NCBI GenBank assembly: GCA_963784995.1
Contig: CAWATZ010000002.1
Span: 1,922,001 to 1,986,000 of the forward strand
DNA from: CAWATZ01 sp963784995
Lineage (GTDB): Bacteria; Planctomycetota; Planctomycetia; Gemmatales; Gemmataceae
Reading direction: 5' to 3'
DNA length: 64,000 bases
The position numbers were made by a program, and so were the translations under genes. The notes under the pieces were generated by a model that was not told the origin of the DNA, searched no databases, and saw nothing but the letters and a program-made list of their open reading frames with translations. Within the stretch, counting starts at the first letter, position 1; each line of letters opens with the position of its first letter. Positions 36,783 to 44,232 of the stretch are shown one piece after another.

Positions 36783-37428
36783 GCTGAATTTCGAGATCAC
36801 CAGCGCCGCGCCGGAGCGCTATGCGGCCGCCCCGCTGCTGCACTTCAAGCTCCGGATCGCGGAGGCGGCGGGGGCAGCTACTCCGATCCACACGGTCCTG
36901 CTTCGCTGCCAGGTCCGCATCGAGCCGGCCCGGCGGCGCTGCAGCGCCCGAGAACAGGAACGGCTGCTGGACCTGTTCAGCACTCCCGATCGCTGGGGCC
37001 AGACCATGCGTCCCATGCTCTGGACACACGTCAGCGTGGTCGTGCCGGCGTTCACCGGCAGCACCACCGTGGACTTGCCGGTGCCGTGCAGCTACGACTT
37101 TGACCTGGCCGCGACCCGCTACTTCGCGGCCGTGGAGGAGGGCGACCTGCCGCTTTGCTTCCTCTTCAGCGGCACGATTTTCCACCGCTCGGCCGACGAC
37201 TCCTTGCACGTCGCCCAGATTCCCTGGGAGAAAGAAGCCTGCTTCCGGCTGCCGGCGGCGACCTGGCGCGGGCTGATGGAGTTGTACTATCCCAACAGTG
37301 CCTGGCTCTGCTTGCGCAAGGACGTGTTCGAGCTGCTGTCGCAGTATCGGAGCCGAAAAGGGTTGACCAGCTGGGAGCAGACCGTGGAATGGCTGCTGCT
37401 CGAAGCAGATGAACCGGTGAAGTCATGA
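36775..37428 (+). CDS. DUF6084 family protein
   Basis: A 217-residue, mostly beta protein beginning MPELNFEITSAAPERYAAAP with HTVLLRCQVRIEPARRRCSA, LDLFSTPDRWGQTMRPMLWT, TVDLPVPCSYDFDLAATRYF and PLCFLFSGTIFHRSADDSLH. DUF6084 occurs beside DUF5947 in group 1h hydrogenase loci, and no biochemical function is known. The start overlaps the end of the DUF5947 gene by 8 bp and its stop overlaps the next start (ATGA), so all three are translationally coupled. Confidence 0.87.
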   Translation: MPELNFEITSAAPERYAAAPLLHFKLRIAEAAGAATPIHTVLLRCQVRIEPARRRCSAREQERLLDLFSTPDRWGQTMRPMLWTHVSVVVPAFTGSTTVDLPVPCSYDFDLAATRYFAAVEEGDLPLCFLFSGTIFHRSADDSLHVAQIPWEKEACFRLPAATWRGLMELYYPNSAWLCLRKDVFELLSQYRSRKGLTSWEQTVEWLLLEADEPVKS

Positions 37429-38489
37429 ACCGCATGCTTGTCAATCGCATCGCCGACGCTGTGCTCTACGAGGGCTACGTCCTCTATCCGTATCGCCCGT
37501 CGGTGAAGAACCGGCAGCGCTGGACCTTCGGCGGTCTGTATCCGGAGGCGTACTGCCGCTTGCACGGCACTGGCGTTGCCTCCAGCAATCAGACCGAATG
37601 CCTGATCCACGGCAGCCCGGCGACGCGCTTCGAGGCGATCGTTCGCTTCCTGCATCTGACCGCCCGCCAGGTCGGCGAGCTGGAGCCGCCGCTGGCGGAA
37701 TGGCCGGAGGTTGCGGAGGTCCCCTTCCGCCCTGTCGAAAAGCTCCAGGTGGGTGATCGGCTCTTCCATACCTGGCAAGAGGCGCAGGAACGGGAGGTCG
37801 TCCTCCCCGAGACTACGCTGGCGGAGCTGCTGGCCGGGACGCGGCAGACGCCCTTCCGCTTCCCGGGCAGCCACCGCCTGGAGCCGGTTCGCACACCGGG
37901 CGGAGCGGTTGCCGGCGTCCTGGTCCGCGAACAGCAGGCGGTGGAGGGCATCATCGAGGTGAGGGCTGCAGTGGTCGCGGAGGCGTTGTATCGCCTGACG
38001 TTCCGCGTGGTCAACCACACGTCGCTGGAGGAGGGCTACTGCCAGGAACGCGATTCGGGTATCCTCCGCTCCCTCGCTTCGACACACTCGATCCTGTATG
38101 TCCATCAAGGCGAATTCGTCTCGCTCCTGGACCCGCCCGACTGCTGGCGTGATGCCGCGGCGGCCTGCCGCAACGTCGGCGCCTGGCCGGTCCTGGTCGG
38201 CACGGACGGCATCAGGGACACCATGCTCTCGTCGCCGATCATCCTTTACGATTATCCTCAGGTGGCGCCGGAAAGCCTGGGCGATTTCTTCGACGGCACG
38301 GAGGTCGATGAGATGCTGACGCTCCGCATTCTGACGCTGACCGACGAGGAAAAGCAGGCCATGGCCGCAATCGACGACCGGACGGGAACTCTGCTGACAC
38401 GGACCGAAGAAACGGCCCGCGAACAGCTGAGCAGGCTGCACGGCACGCTCCGCGATCTTCGGCCCCTGAGGGAGGACGCCTGTGGATAG
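37425..38489 (+). CDS. Conserved hydrogenase-locus hypothetical protein, 354 aa
   Basis: The protein starts NRIADAVLYEGYVLYPYRPS VKNRQRWTFGG and has no known domain. Recognisable points are NHTSLEEGYCQERDSGILRS, VHQGEFVSLLDPPDCW, TMLSSPIILYDYPQVAPESL and DFFDGTEVDEMLTLRILTLT. These blocks occur, as I recall, in proteins of other high-affinity hydrogenase loci, so it is likely part of the assembly or electron-transfer set rather than a general enzyme. It overlaps DUF6084 by 4 bp and the next ORF by 8 bp. It is soluble and lacks a signal peptide. Confidence 0.75.
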   Translation: MNRMLVNRIADAVLYEGYVLYPYRPSVKNRQRWTFGGLYPEAYCRLHGTGVASSNQTECLIHGSPATRFEAIVRFLHLTARQVGELEPPLAEWPEVAEVPFRPVEKLQVGDRLFHTWQEAQEREVVLPETTLAELLAGTRQTPFRFPGSHRLEPVRTPGGAVAGVLVREQQAVEGIIEVRAAVVAEALYRLTFRVVNHTSLEEGYCQERDSGILRSLASTHSILYVHQGEFVSLLDPPDCWRDAAAACRNVGAWPVLVGTDGIRDTMLSSPIILYDYPQVAPESLGDFFDGTEVDEMLTLRILTLTDEEKQAMAAIDDRTGTLLTRTEETAREQLSRLHGTLRDLRPLREDACG

Positions 38490-38814
38490 CTGGAACCCAG
38501 AAGCCGACCGTCGCCGGCTGGAGGTTGTCCACGTCGGCGAAGCGCAGGCCGGCCTGCCGGCCGGAGCGCACGCAGGCGTGCGGGAGGTCCGGCCGGGCGA
38601 CCGGGTCCGGCTCCGGCCGGCGGGTCGTGCCGACATCATGGACCTGGCCCTGGCCGGCATGACCGCGACCATCGAGGCGATCGAGCAGGATTTCGAGGGC
38701 CGGGTCTACCTGGCGGTGGTCGTGGACGACGACCCCGGCAAGGACCTCGGTCTGCTGCGGCAGCCGGGGCATCGCTTTTTCTTCCGGCCGGACGAAGTGG
38801 AACCGCTGGCGTAG
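38482..38814 (+). CDS. Small conserved hydrogenase-locus protein carrying an in-frame palindromic insertion
   Basis: A GTG at 38482, after GAGGGAGG, starts a 110-residue beta protein: DRVRLRPAGRADIMDLALAG, then MTATIEAIEQDFEGRVYLAV, DDDPGKDLGLLRQPGHRFFF and PDEVEPLA. That C-terminal block is the recognisable family part. Between VVHVGE and VRPGDRV lies AQAGLPAGAHAGVRE, encoded by the 42-bp double-hairpin element (38546-38587) also present in the unrelated protein at 40141-43527. Removing it leaves a smooth VHVGEVRPGDRVRLRP. The insertion keeps the frame, so the protein is probably still made. Confidence 0.78.
   Translation: MDSWNPEADRRRLEVVHVGEAQAGLPAGAHAGVREVRPGDRVRLRPAGRADIMDLALAGMTATIEAIEQDFEGRVYLAVVVDDDPGKDLGLLRQPGHRFFFRPDEVEPLA
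38546..38587. repeat. Protein-coding double-hairpin element, copy 1
   Basis: These 42 bases are identical to 41048-41089. They contain two 7-bp hairpins: GGCCGGC-ct-GCCGGCC and CGCACGC-ag-GCGTGCG. Both copies are read in the same frame as AGLPAGAHAGVRE although the host proteins are unrelated. Confidence 0.88.
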
Positions 38815-38869
38815 CCGTTTAACCGCGACGCGCAGCGACTCAGAAAGAGAACAACCGGCTGGCCCTCGA

Positions 38870-38976
38870 CCCAGGGCGATGCCCTGGGCTATCCTGTTGC
38901 GCCCCTTCGGGGCGAAAGACCAGCTGTTTTTTGCCCCGAAGGGGCGCAACAGGATAGCCCAGGGCAGCGCCCTGGG
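38870..38976. repeat. REP-like palindrome, family A (44-bp arms)
   Basis: Arms 38870-38913 and 38933-38976 are near-perfect complements built of cccagggcgatgccctggg and gccccttcggggc, as at 7606-7711. It fills most of the 231-bp gap between the small hydrogenase-locus gene and hypA; the rest of that gap holds no gene. Confidence 0.9.
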
Positions 38977-39045
38977 TGGGAGCCAGGGCGGTCATTTGTT
39001 TCCTGAGCCGCAATAACCATACGAGAAAGTTCTCCCTCAAGAACC

Positions 39046-39390
39046 ATGCACGAGCTGTCCATCGCCCTGAGTCTGCTGGACGTTGCCGCGGAAGAGGCCG
39101 AGCGTGCCGGGGGCGGGCGAGTTGTGGCCATTCATCTCAAGCTGGGCCCGCTCTCCGGCGTGGTCAAGGAGGCCCTCCTGCTGGCTTACGAACTGGCGCG
39201 GGAAGGGACGCCTCTGGAGCAGGCCGAGCTGGTTGTGCAAGAAGTTCCCATCGTCGGCTACTGTCCTGCCTGCGCCGCGGATTGTACGCTGACCCTGCCG
39301 GAGCTGGCCTGTCCGGTCTGTTCCGGGCCGCCCACGATTCGCAGCGGCCGGGAGCTGGAAGTGGTTGCCCTGGAGATTGACAATGAGTGA
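39046..39390 (+). CDS. hypA: Hydrogenase nickel incorporation protein HypA
   Basis: This is a 114-residue nickel chaperone. It begins MHELSIALSLLDVAAEEAER, where His2 is the nickel ligand, has VVAIHLKLGPLSGVVKEALL, and a zinc site of two CxxC motifs (GYCPACAADC, LACPVCSG). It is intact and passes nickel to the large subunit with HypB. hypB overlaps its last codons by 8 bp. A palindrome separates hypA from the upstream hydrogenase genes. Confidence 0.94.
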   Translation: MHELSIALSLLDVAAEEAERAGGGRVVAIHLKLGPLSGVVKEALLLAYELAREGTPLEQAELVVQEVPIVGYCPACAADCTLTLPELACPVCSGPPTIRSGRELEVVALEIDNE

Positions 39391-40039
39391 GCCCCCGCGT
39401 CTGGTCCAGGTCCGGCAGCACGTCCTGAAACACAACGACGTTGCCGCTCGCGCCCTGCGGGCGCGCTTCCACGAGGCCGGCACGTTCGTGGTCAGCCTGG
39501 TGTCCAGCCCGGGTGCCGGCAAGACGGCCTTCCTGGAGAAGGTGCTGGGGCAGCTGCACGGCCGTTACCGGGTCGCGGCCCTGGTCGGAGACCTGGCCAC
39601 CGACAACGACGCCCGGCGGCTGGCGCGGAGTCAGGCGCCGGTCAAGCAGATCACCACCGGCACCGTCTGCCATCTGGAGGCGGAAATGGTGGCGTCGGCC
39701 CTGGCGGACTGGCGGCTGGAGGAGCTGGACTTCCTGTTCATCGAGAACGTCGGCAACCTGGTCTGTCCCGCGAGTTTCGACCTGGGCGAGGACCTCCGGC
39801 TGGTGCTGTTCTCGGTCACGGAGGGCGAGGACAAGCCGCGCAAGTATCCGACGATCTTCAGCACGGCGGACGTGGCCCTCCTCACCAAGATGGACCTGGC
39901 CGCCGCCGTGGAGTTCGACGCCGCCGCGGCACGGGCGAGCATTCAGACGGTGCGGCCCGGGATGGCGGTCTTCGAGGTGTCGGCCAAAACGGGACAGGGG
40001 ATGGAGGAGTGGCTGGGTTACCTCCAGACCCGGCGGTGA
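39383..40039 (+). CDS. hypB: Hydrogenase nickel incorporation GTPase HypB
   Basis: This is a SIMIBI-class GTPase of 218 residues, with P-loop LVSSPGAGKTAFLEKVLGQL, ALVGDLATDNDARRL, the nickel/zinc-site region GTVCHLEAEMVASAL, LFIENVGNLVCPASFDLGED and guanine-binding TKMDLAAA. It drives nickel release to the hydrogenase. It lacks the His-rich nickel-storage N-terminus found in many HypB. ATG 39383 overlaps hypA. Confidence 0.94.
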   Translation: MSEPPRLVQVRQHVLKHNDVAARALRARFHEAGTFVVSLVSSPGAGKTAFLEKVLGQLHGRYRVAALVGDLATDNDARRLARSQAPVKQITTGTVCHLEAEMVASALADWRLEELDFLFIENVGNLVCPASFDLGEDLRLVLFSVTEGEDKPRKYPTIFSTADVALLTKMDLAAAVEFDAAAARASIQTVRPGMAVFEVSAKTGQGMEEWLGYLQTRR

Positions 40040-40140
40040 ATGAGCCGGTGGCAATCTTCTTTCCAGGACCTACAATGGCCTGAGCCGGGTCCTCTCCTTG
40101 GAAACGTCCCGGACCCCCGCAACCAAACGAGGATGCTGTG

Positions 40141-43100
40141 ATGGCGCTTGCCAGCCTGGACTGGGAGAGTGAAAAGACCGCGCAGCCAGTGGGCCGGATC
40201 GAACGGCTGCGGAAGTGGGTGAAACGGCCATCGACCCTGGTGGTACTGCTGGCCGTGGTGGTGCTGGGCGGCGGACTGGTCGCCGGGTTGGTGGTCCGGT
40301 CGGCTCAGAGGACAAGCCGGCTGGAAACGGAGAAACGGGAGTACACGGAAGATGCCCTGGCCGAGAGTTTGGGGGAGAGCCTCCGCGAGGTCCCGGGCCA
40401 GCAAGCCGGCCTGCCCAATTCCTCGGAACGCAACGCCCTGTGGAGGCTGGCGGTCAGCGACAACCCGCGCCTCCGCTATCGGTTCTTCGAGCTGGCCCTG
40501 GCGCACCCGGACAGCGCCGCCCGCCTGGGCGGCCGGGCCGAGTGGGCGGTGCAGGCCGGCGTGGGACTGGACGCTCGCCGTCGGCAGGACGTGCTGGACC
40601 TGGTCAACCTGCGGTTGCGGAGCGCGGACGACCTGGTCATCCGGCAAGCCTGCGTGGACCTGGGACTGGCCCTGGCAGCCAGGGACGAAGCCTTCACAGA
40701 GGCGGCTGCCCAGGTGCTGGAAGAGGCGCTGGCCCGGACTTCCGATTCGCCCCTGCTCCAGCGCCAGGCCGGCCGGGTCCTGCTGCTGAGCGAACAGCTG
40801 GGAGAGGAACAGGCGGCAGGGCTTCTTCCGAGGTTGCTCGACGCCATGACCCGGACCACCGCTCCGACTGCCCTGGGGATGCTGGCGCGGGCAGTGGAGA
40901 AACTGGCGGAGCGCTTGTCTCCAGAGGCGTCAGCCCGGGCCCTGCGGCAGGTGCGCGAAGAACTGACCCGATCCAGCAACCCGCAGGCCCTGCCCTCCTT
41001 GACCCAGGTGCTGATCCACCTGGCGGAACAACAGCCGGGCAAAGCGGAGGCCGGCCTGCCGGCCGGAGCGCACGCAGGCGTGCGGGAGGCCCGCGAAGCG
41101 ATTGCGGGGGCGGAGCAGGACCTTCTGAAGGCCCTGGACCAGGCCACGGCTCCGATCGACCTGGGGGCGCTGGCGGAGGCCCTGGGGAAGCTGGCGAAGA
41201 AGCTGCCGGCCGAGTCAGCGGACCGGGCCGCGCGGAAGGTCCAGGAGGCCCTGGCTCGCACGGCTGATCCCTATGCCCGGGCCTTTCTCGCGCAGGCCCT
41301 GGGGAAGCTGGCGGAGCAGGGCTCACCCGAGTCGGCTGCACGGTCCCTGCGCAAGGTGCTGGAACTGCTGCCCGGGTCGGCGGACTCCAGCGCCCTGCCG
41401 GCCCTGACCGAGGTGCTGGTCCGGCTGGCAGACCGCTTGCCTCCGGAGCAGGCCGAACAGGCCGCCGAGCGGATTCAGAACAGCCTGGCCCGGGCCAAGG
41501 ACTCCCAGGCGTTGCCCTTCCAGGCCCAGGCATTGGGTCTGCTGGCGGATCGGCTTTCTCCCGAGCAGGCGGCCCAGGCGATGCAGCACGTCCAGGAGAG
41601 CATCCTCCGCAATCGGGGGACCCCGCTGGCTGTGCTGCCGCTGGCGGAGGCGCTGGCCGGCCTGGCCGAGCGCTTACCCGCCGATCAGGTCCTGGACGAA
41701 CTGTCCCGGACGCCCTACCCGCTGGTCAGGTATTCCCTGGCCAGGGCCCTGGGCAAGAAGAGCGACCAGCTGACCGCCGCCCAGGCCATTCAGGCGACCC
41801 GGACCATTCTCCAGGCACTGACCAAGGTCGGCGATCTGATGGTCCTGGCCTCCCTGGCGGACACCCTGGAGAAACTGGTGCAGCGCTTGCCCGCCGAGCA
41901 GTCGGAACCGACGGCACGGCAGATCCTGGAGGTCATGGAAAAGCACACCGGGGCGCACAACTCATTCCTGTTGCTGCCACTGGCGCGGGCGCTGGCGACG
42001 CTGGCCGCACGCCTGCCCACCGCGGAGTCGGCCGAGCTGACGGGTGAAGCGGCCGGGACCATCCTCGATGCCCTTTCCGGCAAGGTCAGCTCGGACAGCC
42101 CGCGTTCCCTGAGCCAGGCCCTGAAGGCCCTGGGAGAGGCCCTGCCCGCCCCGCAGCGGAGCAAGGTGATCCAGGCAATCCTGGACACCATGAGCCGGGA
42201 ACACGTGCTGTCGCTGCCGGAACTGGCCCAGGCCGTGGGGGACCTGGCGGAGCGCTTGCCCCCGGAGGAGGCCCGGAAGACCAGTGACAGGCTCGTGGAG
42301 ATCATGGCTCGGCCCGATAGCTCCTTTGCCCTGCCCGCTCTGGCCGAGGGAATCCGGAAACTGGCGCGGCATCTGCCCGCCGAAGCCGCGGCCGAGCTGT
42401 GCGCCCGGGCCAGCCAGCCGCTCCTGGACGCGCTGCCCCGGACCTCCGATCCAGGTCAGCTGGGTTGCCAGGCCCAGGCGTTGGGTCTGCTGGCGGAACG
42501 CCTTGCCCCCGAGCAGGCCCGTCAGGCCACGCGCCAGGTGCGGCACGCCCTGACCCGGACCCTGACTCCGGATGCCCTGCCCTACCTGGCCCAGGCGCTG
42601 GGCAACCTGGCCGAGCGCTTGCCCCCGAACGAGGCCCGGCAAGCGACGGAGACGGTCCTGGAACTGATGCGCCGTTGTACCGAGCCGCTGGGACCCAGTC
42701 TCCCGCAGAGCGGCGGCCGTGAGACTGCCCCATCCTGGCGGAAGAGCGACCCGGCGACCTGGACCGGCCCCCAGACGGTCCAGGAACCGTTCCCCGGCGG
42801 ACCCCGGTTCCTGAATCCCCTCACCCTGGCGCCCCTGGGCCAGACGGTGGCCAAACTGGCCGATCGGCTGCCCCCGGAACAGGCCGCCGAGGTGACGGCC
42901 CGGGCCCTGCGGATGATCCTGGAGGCCATGACCCACCAATCGGCTCCCCAGCTGGCGGAACAGGGTTGGTCCGCTCAGATCCAGTCCCACCTGGAAGCTC
43001 TGAGCACCCGGGCGCTCCTGGAAACCACCAGCTCGCTGGCCGGCCAGCCCAGCCTGGCTTCTCTGGAGCAGGCGGTGGAACAGCTGGCCGAGCGCCTGCG

Positions 43101-43527
43101 GCCCGAGCAGGCCGGCAAGGTCCTGCGGCCGCTGCTGGAGGTCCTGACCCGAAGCCACGACGACCCGTTCCCCCGCCAGGCTCTCGCCCGGGCCCTGGGT
43201 AACTTCGTGGAGCGCTTCAGCACCCAGGGAGTTGTGGACCTGCTGAAGCACCCGCTGGCGGTCGGCCCCCTCCGGGCGGCCGCCCGGAGAGAACTGGCCC
43301 ACCGCCTGGCCCCTCCCACTCCCCAGGCCTCTGCCCGCCTGGTCGGCGCGATCGCTCTGCTGCCGGCCGGCTCCTTTGGGGCCTTTGCTCAGGGGATGGT
43401 CGAGTCCGAAGCCTTCTTTCCAGAGGAACGGGCCCCCTTTACCGACCTGTGGGATACGGTGACCTGGTTGCGCCAGCACCACCCGGAGCTGGACCTCGAT
43501 TCCCTGCCCCGACGTTCCGATCGCTGA
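40141..43527 (+). CDS. Large membrane-anchored helical-repeat protein (~1128 aa)
   Basis: A cytoplasmic N-terminus of about 35 residues precedes one membrane helix (TLVVLLAVVVLGGGLVAGLV). More than 1000 residues of tandem, HEAT/TPR-like helix pairs follow, each about 39-46 residues with the pattern LAxALGxLAxRLPPEQAxxA. Examples are LPALTEVLVRLADRLPPEQA and LPYLAQALGNLAERLPPNEA. Such solenoids mediate protein-protein contacts. One repeat holds AGLPAGAHAGVRE (41048-41089) at the turn between its helices. A Gly/Pro-rich linker near residue 870 divides the array. It follows hypB by 101 bp, but no link to hydrogenase is evident. Confidence 0.75.
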   Translation: MALASLDWESEKTAQPVGRIERLRKWVKRPSTLVVLLAVVVLGGGLVAGLVVRSAQRTSRLETEKREYTEDALAESLGESLREVPGQQAGLPNSSERNALWRLAVSDNPRLRYRFFELALAHPDSAARLGGRAEWAVQAGVGLDARRRQDVLDLVNLRLRSADDLVIRQACVDLGLALAARDEAFTEAAAQVLEEALARTSDSPLLQRQAGRVLLLSEQLGEEQAAGLLPRLLDAMTRTTAPTALGMLARAVEKLAERLSPEASARALRQVREELTRSSNPQALPSLTQVLIHLAEQQPGKAEAGLPAGAHAGVREAREAIAGAEQDLLKALDQATAPIDLGALAEALGKLAKKLPAESADRAARKVQEALARTADPYARAFLAQALGKLAEQGSPESAARSLRKVLELLPGSADSSALPALTEVLVRLADRLPPEQAEQAAERIQNSLARAKDSQALPFQAQALGLLADRLSPEQAAQAMQHVQESILRNRGTPLAVLPLAEALAGLAERLPADQVLDELSRTPYPLVRYSLARALGKKSDQLTAAQAIQATRTILQALTKVGDLMVLASLADTLEKLVQRLPAEQSEPTARQILEVMEKHTGAHNSFLLLPLARALATLAARLPTAESAELTGEAAGTILDALSGKVSSDSPRSLSQALKALGEALPAPQRSKVIQAILDTMSREHVLSLPELAQAVGDLAERLPPEEARKTSDRLVEIMARPDSSFALPALAEGIRKLARHLPAEAAAELCARASQPLLDALPRTSDPGQLGCQAQALGLLAERLAPEQARQATRQVRHALTRTLTPDALPYLAQALGNLAERLPPNEARQATETVLELMRRCTEPLGPSLPQSGGRETAPSWRKSDPATWTGPQTVQEPFPGGPRFLNPLTLAPLGQTVAKLADRLPPEQAAEVTARALRMILEAMTHQSAPQLAEQGWSAQIQSHLEALSTRALLETTSSLAGQPSLASLEQAVEQLAERLRPEQAGKVLRPLLEVLTRSHDDPFPRQALARALGNFVERFSTQGVVDLLKHPLAVGPLRAAARRELAHRLAPPTPQASARLVGAIALLPAGSFGAFAQGMVESEAFFPEERAPFTDLWDTVTWLRQHHPELDLDSLPRRSDR
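41048..41089. repeat. Protein-coding double-hairpin element, copy 2
   Basis: Identical over 42 bases to 38546-38587 and in the same frame (AGLPAGAHAGVRE). It replaces the usual PEQA turn of one helical repeat, between LIHLAEQQPGK and EAIAGAEQDLLKAL. Confidence 0.88.
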
Positions 43528-43539
43528 TGCCGGAGAAGA

Positions 43540-43680
43540 CCCAGGGCGCTGCCCTGGGCTATCGTCTTACGCCCCTTCGGGGCGATTGTTTTCCGCCCCG
43601 AAGGGGCGCAACACGATAGCCCAGGGCAGCGCCCTGGGTGTAGAGGGCAGCGCCCTGGGTGTAGAGGGCAGCGCCCTGGG
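43540..43680. repeat. REP-like palindrome, family A, with 21-bp tandem tail
   Basis: Arms 43540-43583 and 43594-43638 resemble the palindromes at 7606 and 38870. The right arm is followed by two further units of tgtagagggcagcgccctggg (43639-43659 and 43660-43680), tandem copies of its end. A REP-associated transposase relic lies about 320 bp to the right. Confidence 0.9.
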
Positions 43681-43731
43681 TGCTGAAGCGCTCACCAACG
43701 CCACCAGCAAACCGAGCAGCAACCGCTTCAT
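43567..43731 (-). pseudogene. Signal-peptide start of a secreted protein running into palindromic repeats
   Basis: ATG 43731, after GAGGTGAACACA, begins KRLLLGLLVALVSASA, a good signal peptide. The following codons are only translated repeat (PRALPSTPRALPSTPRALPW and so on) until a stop at 43567. A secreted-protein gene appears to have been cut by insertion or expansion of the palindrome. The short 54-residue product could still be exported, but nothing suggests function. Confidence 0.5.
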
Positions 43732-43999
43732 TGTGTTCACCTCGATGAAGGAAGCCCAAAACCATCCTCCCTCAGAGAGACGGCCCTGGAGAGACCCCGG
43801 ATTGCTGGGGCCGCGTTGCCATTTTTCTGCCCGCCCTGGCTTTTGGGGAGGTAGAGGACGCTGCCGAGACCCAAGCGCTGAGGACGCCACACCGCCAAGG
43901 GCGCTTTTTGCCTGGCGGTGTCCCAGGAAATGCCCAGGCGTGTCCCTGCTTGCCCCACGGATGACAAAAAAGCGACACCGCCACCACGCCAGCAGCACA

Positions 44000-44205
44000 C
44001 GCTGTCTCTTCGGGCCTTCTTGTGACGCTTCCCCAAAAGCCACGACGGTCAGCCCGGTCCACGCGGGAGCGCCGTAAGGCCGTCCCCGCTGCACCCAGTG
44101 CCGCACGGCGTTCAGCTCCGCCAGGGTCTGCGCTTGGTTGACCCACTCAGACCAGGCCGTTGGCAGCGGCACCGGCCAATCCGCCAGGTGCAATTCCCTC
44201 GGGCG
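44000..44205 (-). mobile_element. C-terminal relic of a REP-associated tyrosine transposase (RAYT, Y1/IS200-like)
   Basis: Starting directly after a TAG, the frame reads ELHLADWPVPLPTAWSEWVN, QAQTLAELNAVRHWVQRGRP, YGAPAW and then degenerates. This matches the tail of planctomycete RAYT transposases (typically NEPQTxAELxALRxxVQRGxPFG, recalled). The catalytic HUH and Tyr motifs are absent, so it is dead. RAYTs move REP palindromes, and a palindrome cluster lies beside it. Confidence 0.65.
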
Positions 44206-44232
44206 CTAGACAGTGCCATTCGACTCTGACAA

